Source: Unio delphinus (taxonomy: Eukaryota; Mollusca; Bivalvia; Unionida; Unionidae). From it: DNA of 64,000 bases. The stretch lies in NCBI GenBank assembly GCA_029339505.1, contig JAQISU010000134.1:646501-710500 (forward strand). The letters run 5' to 3'. Position numbers and translations under genes: made by a program. The notes below the pieces were generated by a model, which was not told the origin of the DNA, did no database searches, and worked only from the letters and a program-made list of their open reading frames with translations. Shown here piece by piece: positions 23,577 to 45,162 of the stretch. How positions within the stretch are numbered: position 1 is the first letter of the stretch; each line of letters starts with the position of its first letter.

Positions 23577-26500
23577 TCTCATATTAGAAGTAACCATGAT
23601 TATTTCTGCGTTGTATGACGGATTTTATGCTAAATACAAAAGGATTATCCCTAAAGATTAGTGACGGAGTTTACACATCGGTGTTTGCTGCCTATTTCCT
23701 CAGCTCAAATTCATAGAAAATATAGATTGTTCTTCAGGTTCCTTTCATATGTGTTCATTTGTTTCACTGAATCTTCCAAGTTATTCAATTCATGTTTCCC
23801 CACTATAATGCATATAATCCTGTTTTCTACATACAACTATTATAAGCTTGTTTCTTCTGTAAATTCTTGTAAACAGTGCACAGTTAAGAACTCGAAGGGA
23901 CTTCTGATATGTCTTAGTATTGTTTATACTTTCAATAACATTATATTGTAAAGACAGAAGAAAAATGGATCAGTGGGGGTGGGGTGGGGATGGATGTATT
24001 CTCCAATCCCGTATTCTTAATTTATCTACTATCCACCTTTCTGTTAGGTTATGGAGAAATACGAATATGTCTCCAAGCGAGTAGCTGTAAGAAAAGTACA
24101 GTACTTTCTCGACACATGGAAAACAGCGCTTTCTCGTTACATGAAACAAACCTTCACTTCCACCGAGAAATGTGTTGGGTATGAATGCATTATTTATGCA
24201 ATTGCAACAATCTATACTGCTATTAAGATATTTAAGTGGAATTTTTGTTTGGACTCGTGCTATACTATATAGGTTTCTACATTTGTCGCTTCTAAACTGT
24301 GAATGGAGTCAAACAGTCGTTAAATAAGTTACTAGTTGATTTAGTTGCTGAATTCCTTTCTTTTGATATTTCTCTGTAATTTACATGATGTCTAATTGGA
24401 GAGTGATGTTCGTCTATATGCAGTTAACCGAGAAGCTTTATCTTATCTTAAAGGAGATTATTTTGCTCATCTTTATCTTCTTAAATGTTGAATGTATTGA
24501 TGTTTTGTCCGTGGACATATCATCTTTATGAATATATATATGCATCCACCTTAACTGTGCGATAAATCATATACTACATCGCTTATTGGCTTGAAACTTG
24601 CACCTCAATTTTCGTTCTTATCTGTGTAATGTGTCTTCGTCTTTATGGCCAGTTTGTGTCCTCTTTAGCACTATCCGCATTGACAGAAGAAGAATAAAAT
24701 GCATTGTAAGAGTATATATGGATTAAGCTTTATCACACCGATGAAACCTTGTTGACTGTAATTTTCGTTCTAAAGTCAATTGGACAACTTTAATTTTTAC
24801 GACCCACTGAAGCAAGAATATTTTCTTATCCATACTTTTGCTTTCTTTCCTAAAAGGCTCGAAAAGTATAAAATAATGTAAAGTTATACATTTTGCCAGT
24901 GTTATTATTATTATTATCATTATTATTATTATTATTATTATTGCAGAAATCCATACTTAGATGCATTTGTGCGAGTCCTTGCAGTTAATGCATATGATGC
25001 GGTCGAATCACTATTTGAGCGCAAAAGACAAATATTCACAACACTACAAGTAAATGTAAGTAATAAATGAGGATATTTTAACAGAGATGATTCAGTTTAA
25101 TCTGGATAATGTTTTAGCATACTAGTTTTCATCATTCTTTCAATGAAATTTACATAGTTTAATTTCTTCAACGTTTTTACAGAATTTGGATAAAGATTCC
25201 TTAAAAATCTCGTCTCTTTTATTGAATTATTGACCTTAAAAAAATAAAGTATAACGCAATGTTATTTCTAACTTTTGTGGAAACTTTGCATTACTCCTGA
25301 TGGGGCATTATAATCTATCATCTTTCACCAACTTTTGTTTGCCTCTTTTTCCTAGTTTACCTTGATATAGGAACAAACGTTTGATATTTCAGCATTCGTA
25401 TCTTTATATTCCATTCCTTTATATGTAAAACCAGTTTCATAACTTGAAGCTAACCTTTTAATTCTAAGTAGTTTAACGAGAACGATTCATTTACTGCGAA
25501 TACAATTCCATCGCTTACAAGTTAATTAGGTAACTTGGTGTAAAAGGGTTATGAATGTATTTCTTTTTAAAATAGAGGAACACTGACGTTGGTGTAGATG
25601 CTAAACAAGTTCTTGGATTTGAGCCAAAAGTAAAATCCATGACACAGAAGGTCCATGACAGAGAGTCATATTTGGGTAAGTATATATTTCAGTATGTACA
25701 CCGTAATATGAAGTCCTAATAATACGCTTATGAAAATGCAAGAAATGCTTGACAAGAAATCTCCACAACGCAAAAAATGTGAATAACTTTGTTATCTAGT
25801 ATTAAGAGTGTGCACTTCTACACGAGAGGAACTCAACCAATGTCAACGCGAAACGTTAAAGGAAACAAACTTACACGCATCAACAGTTAATACATATTGA
25901 TTTGTCGTCGCTTTCGTCTATTTTGAAGGACAAAATTATCGCTATCAATAATTTTCGTTATCTTGTTCTACAGAGTACTCTGGTCTTGCTGACTCCGTGT
26001 TTTTGCCTCCTGGCTTTACATGGCAAGAAGTCGACCAAGATACAAGGCAGAACAAAGTGACATCTTCAGGTTAGTTATTAAAATCGATAAATACATTTAA
26101 ATAAATCAATACAAAATATGTTTGAAGACAATAATATGAAACATGCACATTGCTCCTATATCATACAGGTTAATAGTGTAGATATTTGGTTGGTATAAAC
26201 AATAAAGTTTAGTATTGAACTTGTTTGTAATTTAAATTTTGCTTAGTTTCTATAGATATTCATGTGTCTTCTATAAAACTCTCCTATATCGAAAACGTTG
26301 TCATGTATGTTTGAAATGTGATTGAAACAAGAGAATGCAATTGAAACTATCGATTTTAAAAATTATGACGGAGTCAGCATAGAGCCAAGGACAGCAGAGG
26401 GACAAAGCGAGCATGTCATTGTGTGCTATACCGGTTGTCTGACTCTGCAACATACTGTATTTTTCTAACCTTTCGACCAATTGACAAATGAGTGAAAAAT

Positions 26501-27344
26501 CGCAGTTCATCCTTTTAAGTTATTTTAAATACAGAATAATGTGCACGTCATTAAATCTTTCAGACTTGTCTACACCACTCAGACAACAAATGACAGTTGT
26601 GCATGACTATAAGGCCAGTGGAAAAGACGAGCTCACGTGCAAGAAAGGTAAGATATCATTATATTTTACTTGCAGAGAAGCATATCACATTTTCATACAT
26701 TTTAAAAACATATTCTAAACTCTTGCAATTTATTGCCTTTTTCTCAGGATATTATTGTTATTGGTGCTGGTGGTTTTTTTCTTTATTTGAAAGAGATAAC
26801 ACTATTTAGTACAATCTGAAAAGTAGTAGATTTTCTTTCTGTATCTTCATTAATTTTATCTTTTTTGATCAACGAGATAAAATTCTACAAATCTCGGCAA
26901 ATATATGTGACTGAGTTGTATCTGTATATTACCCAGCGGGATAAAAACAGGAAAAATGAAATGGGGTTATCTTTGCTTTCAGCTAGTACTATTAATACTT
27001 TTAATCAATGATTTAAATCCTCCTGATAATACGAAATATACATAAATCTCATTTCCACTTACTGTAGATATAGGAGGAACAATACAAATAAAAATACATG
27101 TGAAACCTGTTGCTGCTACATACTTTTAACAATTACTCGCTGACACAGAATGTACTAATGTATCAACATTTTATCCACAGGAATGGTGATCAATCAACTG
27201 ACGGATGCCAATGAACTTGGAATGGCACTCGGTTTTTATAAGAGAAACGTTCCTTTCAATAAGATAGAAATCGGCTTTTTCCCCGTAAAGTGTGTGAGCA
27301 ATGAACCCCGACTTGTTTTAAAGAAAAGCTGCCGACGCAACTAG
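20098..27344 (+). CDS. Copy C (complete, 11 exons): PACSIN-like F-BAR/SH3 protein, 409 aa
   Basis: Exons: 20098-20150, 21268-21383, 21686-21800, 22389-22500, 23002-23151, 24048-24178, 24947-25055, 25576-25675, 25974-26069, 26564-26647, 27181-27344 (TAG at 27342). Exon lengths match copy B exactly and the frame is open throughout. Two private missense changes are visible: Gln49 to Lys (AAA at 21359) in the first long helix, and His242 to Tyr (TAT at 24993) near the end of the F-BAR. Residue 349 is Asp. Intron 2 has a single CT tract and no exon 2 fragment. Confidence 0.8.
20560..20817 (-). mobile_element. tRNA-derived SINE (type 1) in intron 1 of copy C
   Basis: Same insertion as at 8025-8275, with a shorter tail than unit 1. 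Confidence 0.7.
21400..21529. repeat. CT microsatellite in intron 2 of copy C
   Basis: Single CT tract with CTGTCT interruptions in its second half. Confidence 0.97.
23512..23573. repeat. CT microsatellite in intron 5 of copy C
   Basis: CT tract, then CATCTCTC, a break seen only in this copy. Confidence 0.97.
24901..24942. repeat. TTA microsatellite at the exon 7 acceptor, copy C
   Basis: TTA repeats with one TCA interruption just before the acceptor. Confidence 0.95.
25183..25248 (+). other. Possible alternative terminal exon with AATAAA, copy C
   Basis: Here an 8-bp deletion removes the usual TAA, but a TGA at 25231-25233 closes the frame one codon earlier in sequence space, still before AATAAA at 25243-25248. 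The acceptor and signal are kept. Confidence 0.33.
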
Positions 27345-27354
27345 CCTAATAACA

Positions 27355-27360
27355 ATTAAA
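27355..27360 (+). terminator. Candidate polyadenylation signal (ATTAAA), copy C
   Basis: Begins 11 bp after the stop at 27344. Confidence 0.4.
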
Positions 27361-27531
27361 TTGTCGGGTATTTTATAACAAAAATGTAAATATTGTATAT
27401 ACATGCAAATTCATTATTTTTTATTCTAGTGAAAGCATTACGAATAATGGTATTATCTCGGGGACTCTTACATTCCTGATGCCAGCAATGGGCCTGCCAC
27501 TGAATATTGATCATAATAATTTTATTTGTGC

Positions 27532-27598
<67 letters not shown>

Positions 27599-27600
<2 letters not shown>

Positions 27601-29471
27601 TGGTTTTCTGCTTAATAAGATACCTTCGTTGCACTCTGCTATACTAAGTCAGGCGAATGCCGATGCCATATTGGCACATGATCAAAACAAAAAAAAATGG
27701 CATTATACGGAGAGACTGAGTTAATCTAACCGTGGCACATTTATTTCTTTAATAGTCTTGTTCTTAATGACACAATATTAACTTTACTAACACTTTTACT
27801 ATGAACTATAACGGTAGTTATATTATGTACAAGATTAACCACCAATTTGTCATAGAATACTAAGTTTTACAAATATTTTTGCTAGTCGGCGAAGATGAAA
27901 GAAAAGGGTACACACAACGGTATTTTTATAATATTGCACATTTTACACAGGTCATCGCAGAGATTCCTTCTCCAATCGATTCCTTGATAAATTTTAATAA
28001 TATGAGGTGATGAACACTTGATCAAGGAGTCAATTACAGATCTAAGTTTCAAATGATGTAATCTACGAAACATTTATTTCACAAAATAGTGTTATCCCAT
28101 TCCTCTTTAATATATAAGAGATGGTATTTTTGTCTTATATCTTCAGCAAATGAATGCTATCGTCTGTCCGTTACGTCAATTTCGGAAGTGAAAAGTATCA
28201 CGAGATTAATTGCAATCGATGTTTGTTAAATGATGCAGTCGGAGTGTTCGATATTGAACCAAATATCGTCATATTCACCCCCTCTAGAAATAGGGTTCAA
28301 CTATACAACACATAGGGTACCCAGAAAACCCACTCCATGCCGCTTTCCGCTAACTTCATAAAAGAGATAGCATTTGGTCTTAATATCTGGCAAACAAAAT
28401 TTTTCATGTGTCGCCTTCAATCAATTCTGATGTATAAAGGATCAAGGAATTGATTGCAAATGGAATATATATTGGACATTACATGGTGCAGTATGAATGC
28501 ACAATATTAAATCAAATATCGTTACATTCATCCCCTCGTTGGATAGGGTTGATCTTGTTGTTGTTGTTATTATTATTGTGATTGTTATAGAGTTTAACGC
28601 CATTTTCCAGCACAAGATGGGTTATACATGGCGGCCACTATAAATATTGGAGGGTAGAACTCGGAAAACGCCAGCAAGAACCACCGATCCACGAGCAGCT
28701 ACTGGCAACCTTCTCACGTAACCACATTAGCTGCATCTGAGACTCGAACCTCTGCAGACAGAGGTGAGATGGCAATGATCCGTAGCGGTGAGCGCTTTAG
28801 GCCACTCGGCAAGTCAGGACTCCGCCCTCGAATAGGGTTGCTATTTCAATCCTAATGCTTGGTAAAGTCTGAGGTGTCGTGTAAAGCGAGATATCACTAT
28901 CGATGTAAAATTGATCAGGTAATTTATCGCAACCAGACTATGTTGGCTGACTTAGTATGAAGTGTGCAATATTTGCAAGAAAATTGTTTCCCTCACCCCC
29001 TCTTGAAAGAAGGGTGATATTTTCGTATTAATCTGTCGCTATATTTTGGCTATCGTACATTATCTCATATCAATTTCGATTTAAAAATTATCAAGGAATC
29101 GATTGGAAAATTATTTTTTAGATGACGCTGTATAAAATGTGCAATATGAACAAAACTATCGTTGTGCGTACGCTTTTATTTCATCTTCCCTAGTAGTAAA
29201 AAAGTTTGTAAAAATTATTAAATGACCTAACTGGTGGTTAACCTTGAACACCAGATAACGACTGCTATAGTCCAAATCAAAAGTATTAGTGGAGTTCACA
29301 TTGTGTCACTAAGAACGAGGATATTAAAGGAATAAATGTGCAGATGTTAGATATACTAGATCTCTCCGTATGAGACCATTTGTTTCGATCAGGTGACAAT
29401 ATGGCGTCGGCGTTCGCCTGACTTATATAGCAGAGTGCAACGCAGAGAGCATGATAAACCGGGAACCGTTC

Positions 29472-29474
<3 letters not shown>
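27599..29474. mobile_element. Foldback element, unit 3
   Basis: 1876 bp, flanked by GA tracts at 27534-27598 and 29475-29533. Nested SINE at 28553-28818 has fewer tail repeats. Confidence 0.65.
28553..28818 (-). mobile_element. tRNA-derived SINE (type 1), nested, unit 3
   Basis: Same insertion as in unit 1; two fewer GTT repeats in the tail. Confidence 0.65.
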
Positions 29475-29536
<62 letters not shown>

Positions 29537-29751
29537 TAATGTCTCAATAAGTTTATTATGTTTTACGGGTGTGAATTATCGTGATTCAGCGAATAAACAA
29601 AATTGCCTTACATATTGTTTGTGTTATTATTTAATCATAATGTTAGCCTCATGGGTTCACCACCCACAGACAGACACCGACACACACCACCTTCCCCTTA
29701 AAAAAGAGTGAGTAATGTATTACCTGATTTTGTTTGTTTCTTTGATAAGGA

Positions 29752-30046
29752 TTCTTAACTTAGCTTTAGAAAAGATTCAGTCATATCGCTACGATGTCTG
29801 CAGTGAGGCAGTTAAAAGTGATGTATAACACTAGGGCATCATGAAACAGACATGTAGCACGATCTCCCATTAAGTCGCTGTATCCTGACGCAAGGCCTAC
29901 TAGTCCTAACACTAACCTCTTAATGCTGAGCGTCAGACGAGGCAGCTGTTAGAACCATTTTGTAAGTCTTTAGTATGACTCGGCCGGGGATCGAACCCAC
30001 AATCTTCCATATCTTCGGCGGACGCTCTAACCACTAGGCCACCGGA
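29752..30046 (-). mobile_element. tRNA-derived SINE (type 2), unit 3
   Basis: Same insertion as in unit 1. Confidence 0.7.
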
Positions 30047-30314
30047 TTGGTTTGTGTTACCTGAAGATCATCGAATACGACGGTGCGAAAGAATTTGAAG
30101 GATAAAGAATACATATTCAACAAGATGATATTCTGCAATGCTCTGAGCTTTCCAAGTATTTCAATGTATGAACCGGCGCTCACACACAAACGCACACACA
30201 AAACTATGCAATATATATGCATGGTGTATCAGTGATCTTACACGAGATCTATAAATATTTCATTTAATGGAAACGCGGCTTGCTTTTCATTGATTTCGAT
30301 CGTTTCTTGCTGCG

Positions 30315-30319
<5 letters not shown>

Positions 30320-30389
<70 letters not shown>
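30320..30389. repeat. GA microsatellite, third tract of unit 3
   Basis: Uninterrupted GA repeat. Confidence 0.97.
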
Positions 30390-30392
<3 letters not shown>

Positions 30393-32303
30393 GGGGGGAG
30401 AATTGTTGGGTGGGCTATGGACATTTTCATATTGAATAAATAATCATCGATTTTCAGAACATTATACTAAGTTTATTAAACAAAACAAAAACACACTATT
30501 ATATTGATCAAAGTATGTGTTACACGCAACCGAGAGATGTACCGCTCAATGGCTACAGTATTTGCAACTTTGTATCATTTATTACATAAAGACTGTAAAT
30601 AAATTCCATGGAAAGTGCGCACATTTCGTTACAACGAGCTACATTGTTGGAGGTTAGTTGGTGTAAGTTATATTTCAAGCGTTTTATCCAGCACAAATAC
30701 TTTTTCTCTCTCACTCCAGATTTCTTCATTTTTTGTGTTTTTGCTTCTTTTTTGTGTCCTTTAGATGTGAGAGTGAATTTGGAACGGAAAAAAATCATTG
30801 CGATGAAATTGTGCATCATATTAAATTCATTTAAAAAGCGGGCATTATTAATACATGTATACATTAATATATAACAACTAGACATACAATGCACAGAAGT
30901 ACATTTTGTAGCGAATACAATCGGTAGGTATGTCAGGATTTGTATGTCTAGTATCAACTTGTGGAATTTGTACATGATCTAAGCACACCGCTAACTAAAA
31001 TGACTGCTCTCTTGTGCTAAAATATCAGCCTGAATTAGTCGAAAGTACAAGTACACTATATTTAGGAGTTATTAAAACAGGGACAATGTATGAATTACCA
31101 AATACATCAAATGTAAAAATAAAGGTTCTCGGGTCTTTTTTCAAATTTACCTCTGAAGTCCAGGAAGTGAAAATGACCAAGCGGAGCTAGCAGGTTTTGG
31201 AGAGATGCACATCGTAAGTAAGGCCAAGCTGTATACTCTATGATCCATATTACGCCCATCAATCACGCACCAAAAATTAAGGAAATTAAAGGTTCTTTGA
31301 ATACTAAATGAGGATTTAATAGGTCCTTTTTCAAGATCCAGTATATCCAAGGATATATTTTTTCTTACTATTCTAACACTATGCAAAATACAAAGCTGTA
31401 GGGCGCCAACTGAATTAATAATTTCTGCATACACAGGATGATAAAGCCCACTACTTGACACATGTCATAATAAGCATCATCTAAAAGAAACCTTTGTTAA
31501 ACTTAATTTAAAGTTACATTCTAGGATATTGTTTTACTAAACTTATAACATAGAATGTGGTACACGTCATAGAAGCTAGGTATTTGTAATGGGGATTTCC
31601 AATAACCATAAATCTTACCTTAATATTTAACCGTCTATAACAGAAAACAGCTTATCCATGTATTATTTGTTTGCAAAACAAACGTTATTGGTAAGGTACA
31701 ATATTAACTTGATTTTGGACAATGTCAAGTAAAAATACAACGAAAACTTACAATCATTGTTTTAAAGGTTATATTTACAAATTAAAAATACATGACACAT
31801 GTACATAGTGATTGCAATAGGAGCAAATATGGCTAGAAATAAAGTACAAATATTTTATCCAGATCTGAATTTTACCTACGATAATAACCCAACTTGTACT
31901 GCTTATATATGTAAAAAAAAAATTAAATAAATTTAAACAAACGATGAAAGGTAGTTACCTCTCATCTCCCACCCATCCACACACCTAAGAATGGAAAGAC
32001 AAATGGTACAAAGCTAATATTTGAAGGTATGCTGGAGCTGTTGTGAGGCTCTTCAAGCAAAACAATGCGTAGTTCAAAAATGTGTTTACTGTGAGACGAA
32101 GTTACAGGAACTGAGTGGGAAAGGTTTATGGATTCTTTATGCAAAACTGCAATAACAATAATAATTCAGGTTGCAAATTATAATTTTAGCTATTGACATC
32201 CTCGGAATCAAAAAGAGAAATAAAAACGAACTCTTAATGTATAATTAACTTTCTGTTTTTCATTCAAGCTACTCATTTGTGTAATATCGAAATCAAGTGA
32301 GAC
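30390..32303. other. Intergenic spacer of unit 3, no recognised gene
   Basis: Same minus-strand frames as unit 2 (31147-31461 and 31962-32144). A 140-codon minus-strand frame at 30553-30975 is also open but is low in complexity and unlike any family I know. Confidence 0.5.
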
Positions 32304-32367
32304 TGACGAAGATCACGTCACTCTTCGTGACGTAATCTATGACGCAGCGTTTCCAAGAGTGACGTTT
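32304..32367 (+). promoter_or_regulatory. TGACG motif cluster upstream of copy D
   Basis: Same motifs and spacing relative to the start at 32465. Confidence 0.42.
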
Positions 32368-32464
32368 CTTATTCTTACGCTGTGCATCAAGCTTGCTAGA
32401 CGTATTCACGTTGACAGAAAGAAATATCTGATTTTTCAAGTCTATTCTTTTCAAATTTGATGAA

Positions 32465-39988
<7,524 letters not shown>

Positions 39989-39998
39989 CCTAATAACA

Positions 39999-40004
39999 AT
40001 TAAA
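39999..40004 (+). terminator. Candidate polyadenylation signal (ATTAAA), copy D
   Basis: Begins 11 bp after the stop at 39988. Confidence 0.4.
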
Positions 40005-40175
40005 TTGTCGGGTATTTTATAACAAAAATGTAAATATTGTATATACATGCAAATTCATTTTTTTTTATTCTAGTGAAAGCATTACGAATAATGGTATGAT
40101 CTCGGGGACTCTTACATTCCTGATGCCAGCAATGGGCCTGCCACTGAATATTGATCATAATAATTTTATTTGTGC

Positions 40176-40247
<72 letters not shown>

Positions 40248-40262
40248 GAGAGAGAGAGAGAG

Positions 40263-42146
40263 TCTGGTTTTCTGCTTAATAAGATACCTTCGTTGCACTC
40301 TGCTATACTAAGTCAGGCGAACGCCGATGCCATATTGTCACATGATCAAAACAAAAAAAAAAAATGGCATTATACGGAGAGACTGAGTTAATCTAACCGT
40401 GGCACATTTATTTCTTTAATAGTCTTGTTCTTAATGACACAATATTAACTTTACTAACACTTTTACTATGAACTATAACGGTAGTTATATTATGTACAAG
40501 ATTAACCACCAATTTGTCATAGAATACTAAGTTTTACAAATATTTTTGCTAGTCGGCGAAGATGAAAGAAAAGGGTACACACAACGGTATTTTTATAATA
40601 TTGCACATTTTACACAGGTCATCGCAGAGATTCCTTCTCCAATCGATTCCTTGATAAATTTTAATAATATGAGGTGATGAACACTTGATCAAGGAGTCAA
40701 TTACAGATCTAAGTTTCAAATGATGTAATCTACGAAACATCTATTTCACAAAATAGTGTTATCCCACTCCTCTTTAATATATAAGAGATGGTATTTTTGT
40801 CTTATATCTTCAGCAAATGAATGCTATCGTCTGTCTGTTACGTCAATTTCGGAAGTGAAAAGTATCACGAGATTAATTGCAATCGATGTTTGTTAAATGA
40901 TGCAGTCGGAGTGTTCGATATTGAACCAAATATCGTCATATTCACCCCCTCTAGAAATAGGGTTCAACTATACAACACATAGGGTACCCAGAAAACCCAC
41001 TCCATGCCGCTTTCCGCTAACTTCATAAAAGAGATAGCATTTGGTCTTAATATCTGGCAAACAAAATTTTTCATGTGTCGCCTTCAATCAATTCTGATGT
41101 ATAAAGGATCAAGGAATTGATTGCAAATGGAATATATATTGGACATTACATGGTGCAGTATAAATGCACAATATTAAATCAAATATCGTTACATTCATCC
41201 CCTCGTTGGATAGGGTTGATCTTGTTGTTGTTGTTGTTGTTATTATTATTGTGATTGTTATAGAGGTTAACGCCATTTTCCAGCACAAGATGGGTTATAC
41301 ATGGCGGCCACTATAAATATTGGAGGGTAGAACTCGGAAAACGCCAGCAAGAACCACCGATCCACGAGCAGCTACTGGCAACCTTCTCACGTAACCACAT
41401 TAGCTGCATCTGAGACTCGAACCTCTGCAGACAGAGGTGAGATGGCAATGATCCGTAGCGGTGAGCGCTTTAGGCCACTCGGCAAGTCAGGGCTCCGCCC
41501 TCGAATAGGGTTGCTATTTCAATCCTAATGCTTGGTAAAGTCTGAGGTGTCGTGTAAAGCGAGATATCACTATCGATGTAAAATTGATCAGGTAATTTAT
41601 CGCAACCAGACTATGTTGGCTGACTTAGTATGAAGTGTGCAATATTTGCAAGAAAATTGTTTCCCTCACCCCCTCTTGAAAGAGGGGTGATATTTTCGTA
41701 TTAATCTGTGGCTATATTTTGGCTATCGTACATTATCTCATATCAATTTCGATTTAAAAAATTATCAAGGAATCGATTGGAAAATTATTTTTTAGATGAC
41801 GCTGTATAAAATGTGCAATATGAACAAAACTATCGTTGTGCGTACGCTTTTATTTCATCTTCCCTAGTAGTAAAAAAATTTGTAAAAATTATTATATGAC
41901 CTAACTGGTGGTTAACTTTGAACACCAGATAACGACTGCTATAGTTCAAATCAAAAGTATTAGTGGAGTTCACATTGTGTCACTAAGAATGAAGATATTA
42001 AAGGAATAAATGTGCAGATGTTAGATATACTAGATCTCTCCGTATGAGACCATTTGTTTCGATCAGGTGACAATATGGCGTCGGCGTTCGCCTGACTTAT
42101 ATAGCAGAGTGCAACGCAGAGAGCATGATAAACCGGGAACCGTTCT
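40263..42146. mobile_element. Foldback element, unit 4
   Basis: 1884 bp, flanked by GA tracts at 40178-40262 (one T interruption) and 42147-42236 (one C interruption). Nested SINE at 41220-41491. Confidence 0.65.
41220..41491 (-). mobile_element. tRNA-derived SINE (type 1), nested, unit 4
   Basis: Same insertion point as in unit 1. Confidence 0.65.
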
Positions 42147-42239
<93 letters not shown>

Positions 42240-42451
42240 TGTCTCAATAAGTTTATTATGTTTTACGGGTGTGAATTATCGTGATTCAGCGAATAAACAA
42301 AATTGCCTTACATATTGTTTGTGTTATTATTTAATCATAATGTTAGCCTCATGGGTTCACCACCCACAGACAGACACCGACACACACCACCTTCCCCTTA
42401 AAAAAGAGTGAGTAATGTATTACCTGATTTTGTTTGTTTCTTTGATAAGGA

Positions 42452-42746
42452 TTCTTAACTTAGCTTTAGAAAAGATTCAGTCATATCGCTACGATGTCTG
42501 CAGTGAGGCAGTTAAAAGTGATGTATAACACTAGGGCATCATGAAACAGACATGTAGCACGATCTCCCATTAAGTCGCTGTATCCTGACGCAAGGCCTAC
42601 TAGTCCTAACACTAACCTCTTAATGCTCAGCGTCAAACGAGGCAGCTGTTAGAACCATTTTGTAAGTCTTTAGTATGACTCGGCCGGGGATCGAACCCAC
42701 AATCTCCCATATCTTCGGCGGACGCTCTAACCACTAGGCCACCGGA
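42452..42746 (-). mobile_element. tRNA-derived SINE (type 2), unit 4
   Basis: Same insertion as in unit 1. Confidence 0.7.
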
Positions 42747-43014
42747 TTGGTTTGTGTTACCTGAAGATCATCGAATACGACGGTGCGAAAGAATTTGAAG
42801 GATAAAGAATACATATTCAACAAGATGATATTCTGCAATGCTCTGAGCTTTCCAAGTATTTCAATGTATGAACCGGCGCTCACACACAAACGCACACACA
42901 AAACTATGCAATATATATGCATGGTGTATCAGTGATCTTACACGAGATCTATAAATATTTCATTTAATGGAAACGCGGCTTGCTTTTCATTGATTTCGAT
43001 CGTTTCTTGCTGCG

Positions 43015-43019
<5 letters not shown>

Positions 43020-43087
<68 letters not shown>
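43020..43087. repeat. GA microsatellite, third tract of unit 4
   Basis: Uninterrupted GA repeat. Confidence 0.97.
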
Positions 43088-43090
<3 letters not shown>

Positions 43091-45001
43091 GGGGGGAGAA
43101 TTGTTGGGTGGGCTATGGACATTTTCATATTGAATAAATAATCATCGATTTTCAGAACATTATACTAAGTTTATTAAACAAAACAAAAACACACTATTAT
43201 ATTGATCAAAGTATGTGTTACACGCAACCGAGAGATGTACCGCTCAATGGCTACAGTATTTGCAACTTTGTATCATTTATTACATAAAGACTGTAAATAA
43301 ATTCCATGGAAAGTGCGCACATTTCGTTACAACGAGCTACATTGTTGGAGGTTAGTTGGTGTAAGTTATATTTCAAGCGTTTTATCCAGCACAAATACTT
43401 TTTCTCTCTCACTCCAGATTTCTTCATTTTTTGTGTTTTTGCTTCTTTTTTGTGTCCTTTAGATGTGAGAGTGAATTTGGAACGGAAAAAAATCATTGCG
43501 ATGAAATTGTGCATCATATTAAATTCATTTAAAAAGCGGGCATTATTAATACATGTATACATTAATATATAACAACTAGACATACAATGCACAGAAGTAC
43601 ATTTTGTAGCGAATACAATCGGTAGGTATGTCAGGATTTGTATGTCTAGTATCAACTTGTGGAATTTGTACATGATCTAAGCACACCGCTAACTAAAATG
43701 ACTGCTCTCTTGTGCTAAAATATCAGCCTGAATTAGTCGAAAGTACAAGTACACTATATTTAGGAGTTATTAAAACAGGGACAATGTATGAATTACCAAA
43801 TACATCAAATGTAAAAATAAAGGTTCTCGGGTCTTTTTTCAAATTTACCTCTGAAGTCCAGGAAGTGAAAATGACCAAGCGGAGCTAGCAGGTTTTGGAG
43901 AGATGCACATCGTAAGTAAGGCCAAGCTGTATACTCTATGATCCATATTACGCCCATCAATCACGCACCAAAAATTAAGGAAATTAAAGGTTCTTTGAAT
44001 ACTAAATGAGGATTTAATAGGTCCTTTTTCAAGATCCAGTATATCCAAGGATATATTTTTTCTTACTATTCTAACACTATGCAAAATACAAAGCTGTAGG
44101 GCGCCAACTGAATTAATAATTTCTGCATACACAGGATGATAAAGCCCACTACTTGACACATGTCATAATAAGCATCATCTAAAAGAAACCTTTGTTAAAC
44201 TTAATTTAAAGTTACATTCTAGGATATTGTTTTACTAAACTTATAACATAGAATGTGGTACACGTCATAGAAGCTAGGTATTTGTAATGGGGATTTCCAA
44301 TAACCATAAATCTTACCTTAATATTTAACCGTCTATAACAGAGAACAGCTTATCCATGTATTATTTGTTTGCAAAACAAACGTTATTGGTAAGGTACAAT
44401 ATTAACTTGATTTTGGACAATGTCAAGTAAAAATACAACGAAAACTTACAATCATTGTTTTAAAGGTTATATTTACAAATTAAAAATACATGACACATGT
44501 ACATAGTGATTGCAATAGGAGCAAATATGGCTAGAAATAAAGTACAAATATTTTATCCAGATCTGAATTTTACCTACGATAATAACCCAACTTGTACTGC
44601 TTATATATGTAAAAAAAAAAATAAATAAATTTAAACAAACGATGAAAGGTAGTTACCTCTCATCTCCCACCCATCCACACACCTAAGAATGGAAAGACAA
44701 ATGGTACAAAGCTAATATTTGAAGGTATGCTGGAGCTGTTGTGAGGCTCTTCAAGCAAAACAATGCGTAGTTCAAAAATGTGTTTACTGTGAGACGAAGT
44801 TACAGGAACTGAGTGGGAAAGGTTTATGGATTCTTTATGCAAAACTGCAATAACAATAATAATTCAGGTTGCAAATTATAATTTTAGCTATTGACATCCT
44901 TGGAATCAAAAAGAGAAATAAAAACGAACTCTTAATGTATAATTAACTTTCTGTTCTTCATTCAAGCTACTCATTTGTGTAATATCGAAATCAAGTGAGA
45001 C
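43088..45001. other. Intergenic spacer of unit 4, no recognised gene
   Basis: Minus-strand frames at 43251-43673, 43845-44159 and 44660-44842 match those of unit 3. Confidence 0.5.
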
Positions 45002-45065
45002 TGACGAAGATCACGTCACTCTTCGTGACGTAATCTATGACGCAGCGTTTCCAAGAGTGACGTTT
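45002..45065 (+). promoter_or_regulatory. TGACG motif cluster upstream of copy E
   Basis: Same motifs and spacing relative to the start at 45163. Confidence 0.42.
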
Positions 45066-45162
45066 CTTATTCTTACGCTGTGCATCAAGCTTGCTAGACG
45101 TATTCACGTTGACAGAAAGAAATATCTGATTTTTCAAGTCTATTCTTTTCAAATTTGATGAA

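Larger units (their letters stand above)
12596..24953 (+). repeat. Tandem array unit 2 (12,358 bp)
   Basis: Carries exons 7-11 of copy B and exons 1-6 of copy C. It is the shortest unit, mainly because its GA tract at 15184-15224 is short and intron 2 of copy C has a single CT tract. Retains a 20-bp segment in intron 3 (about 22181-22200) that units 1 and 5 lack. Confidence 0.98.

Noticed and set aside
30553..30975. 140-codon minus-strand frame in units 2-5
   Set aside because: Low complexity, no family resemblance, frameshifted in unit 1, and no supporting neighbours.
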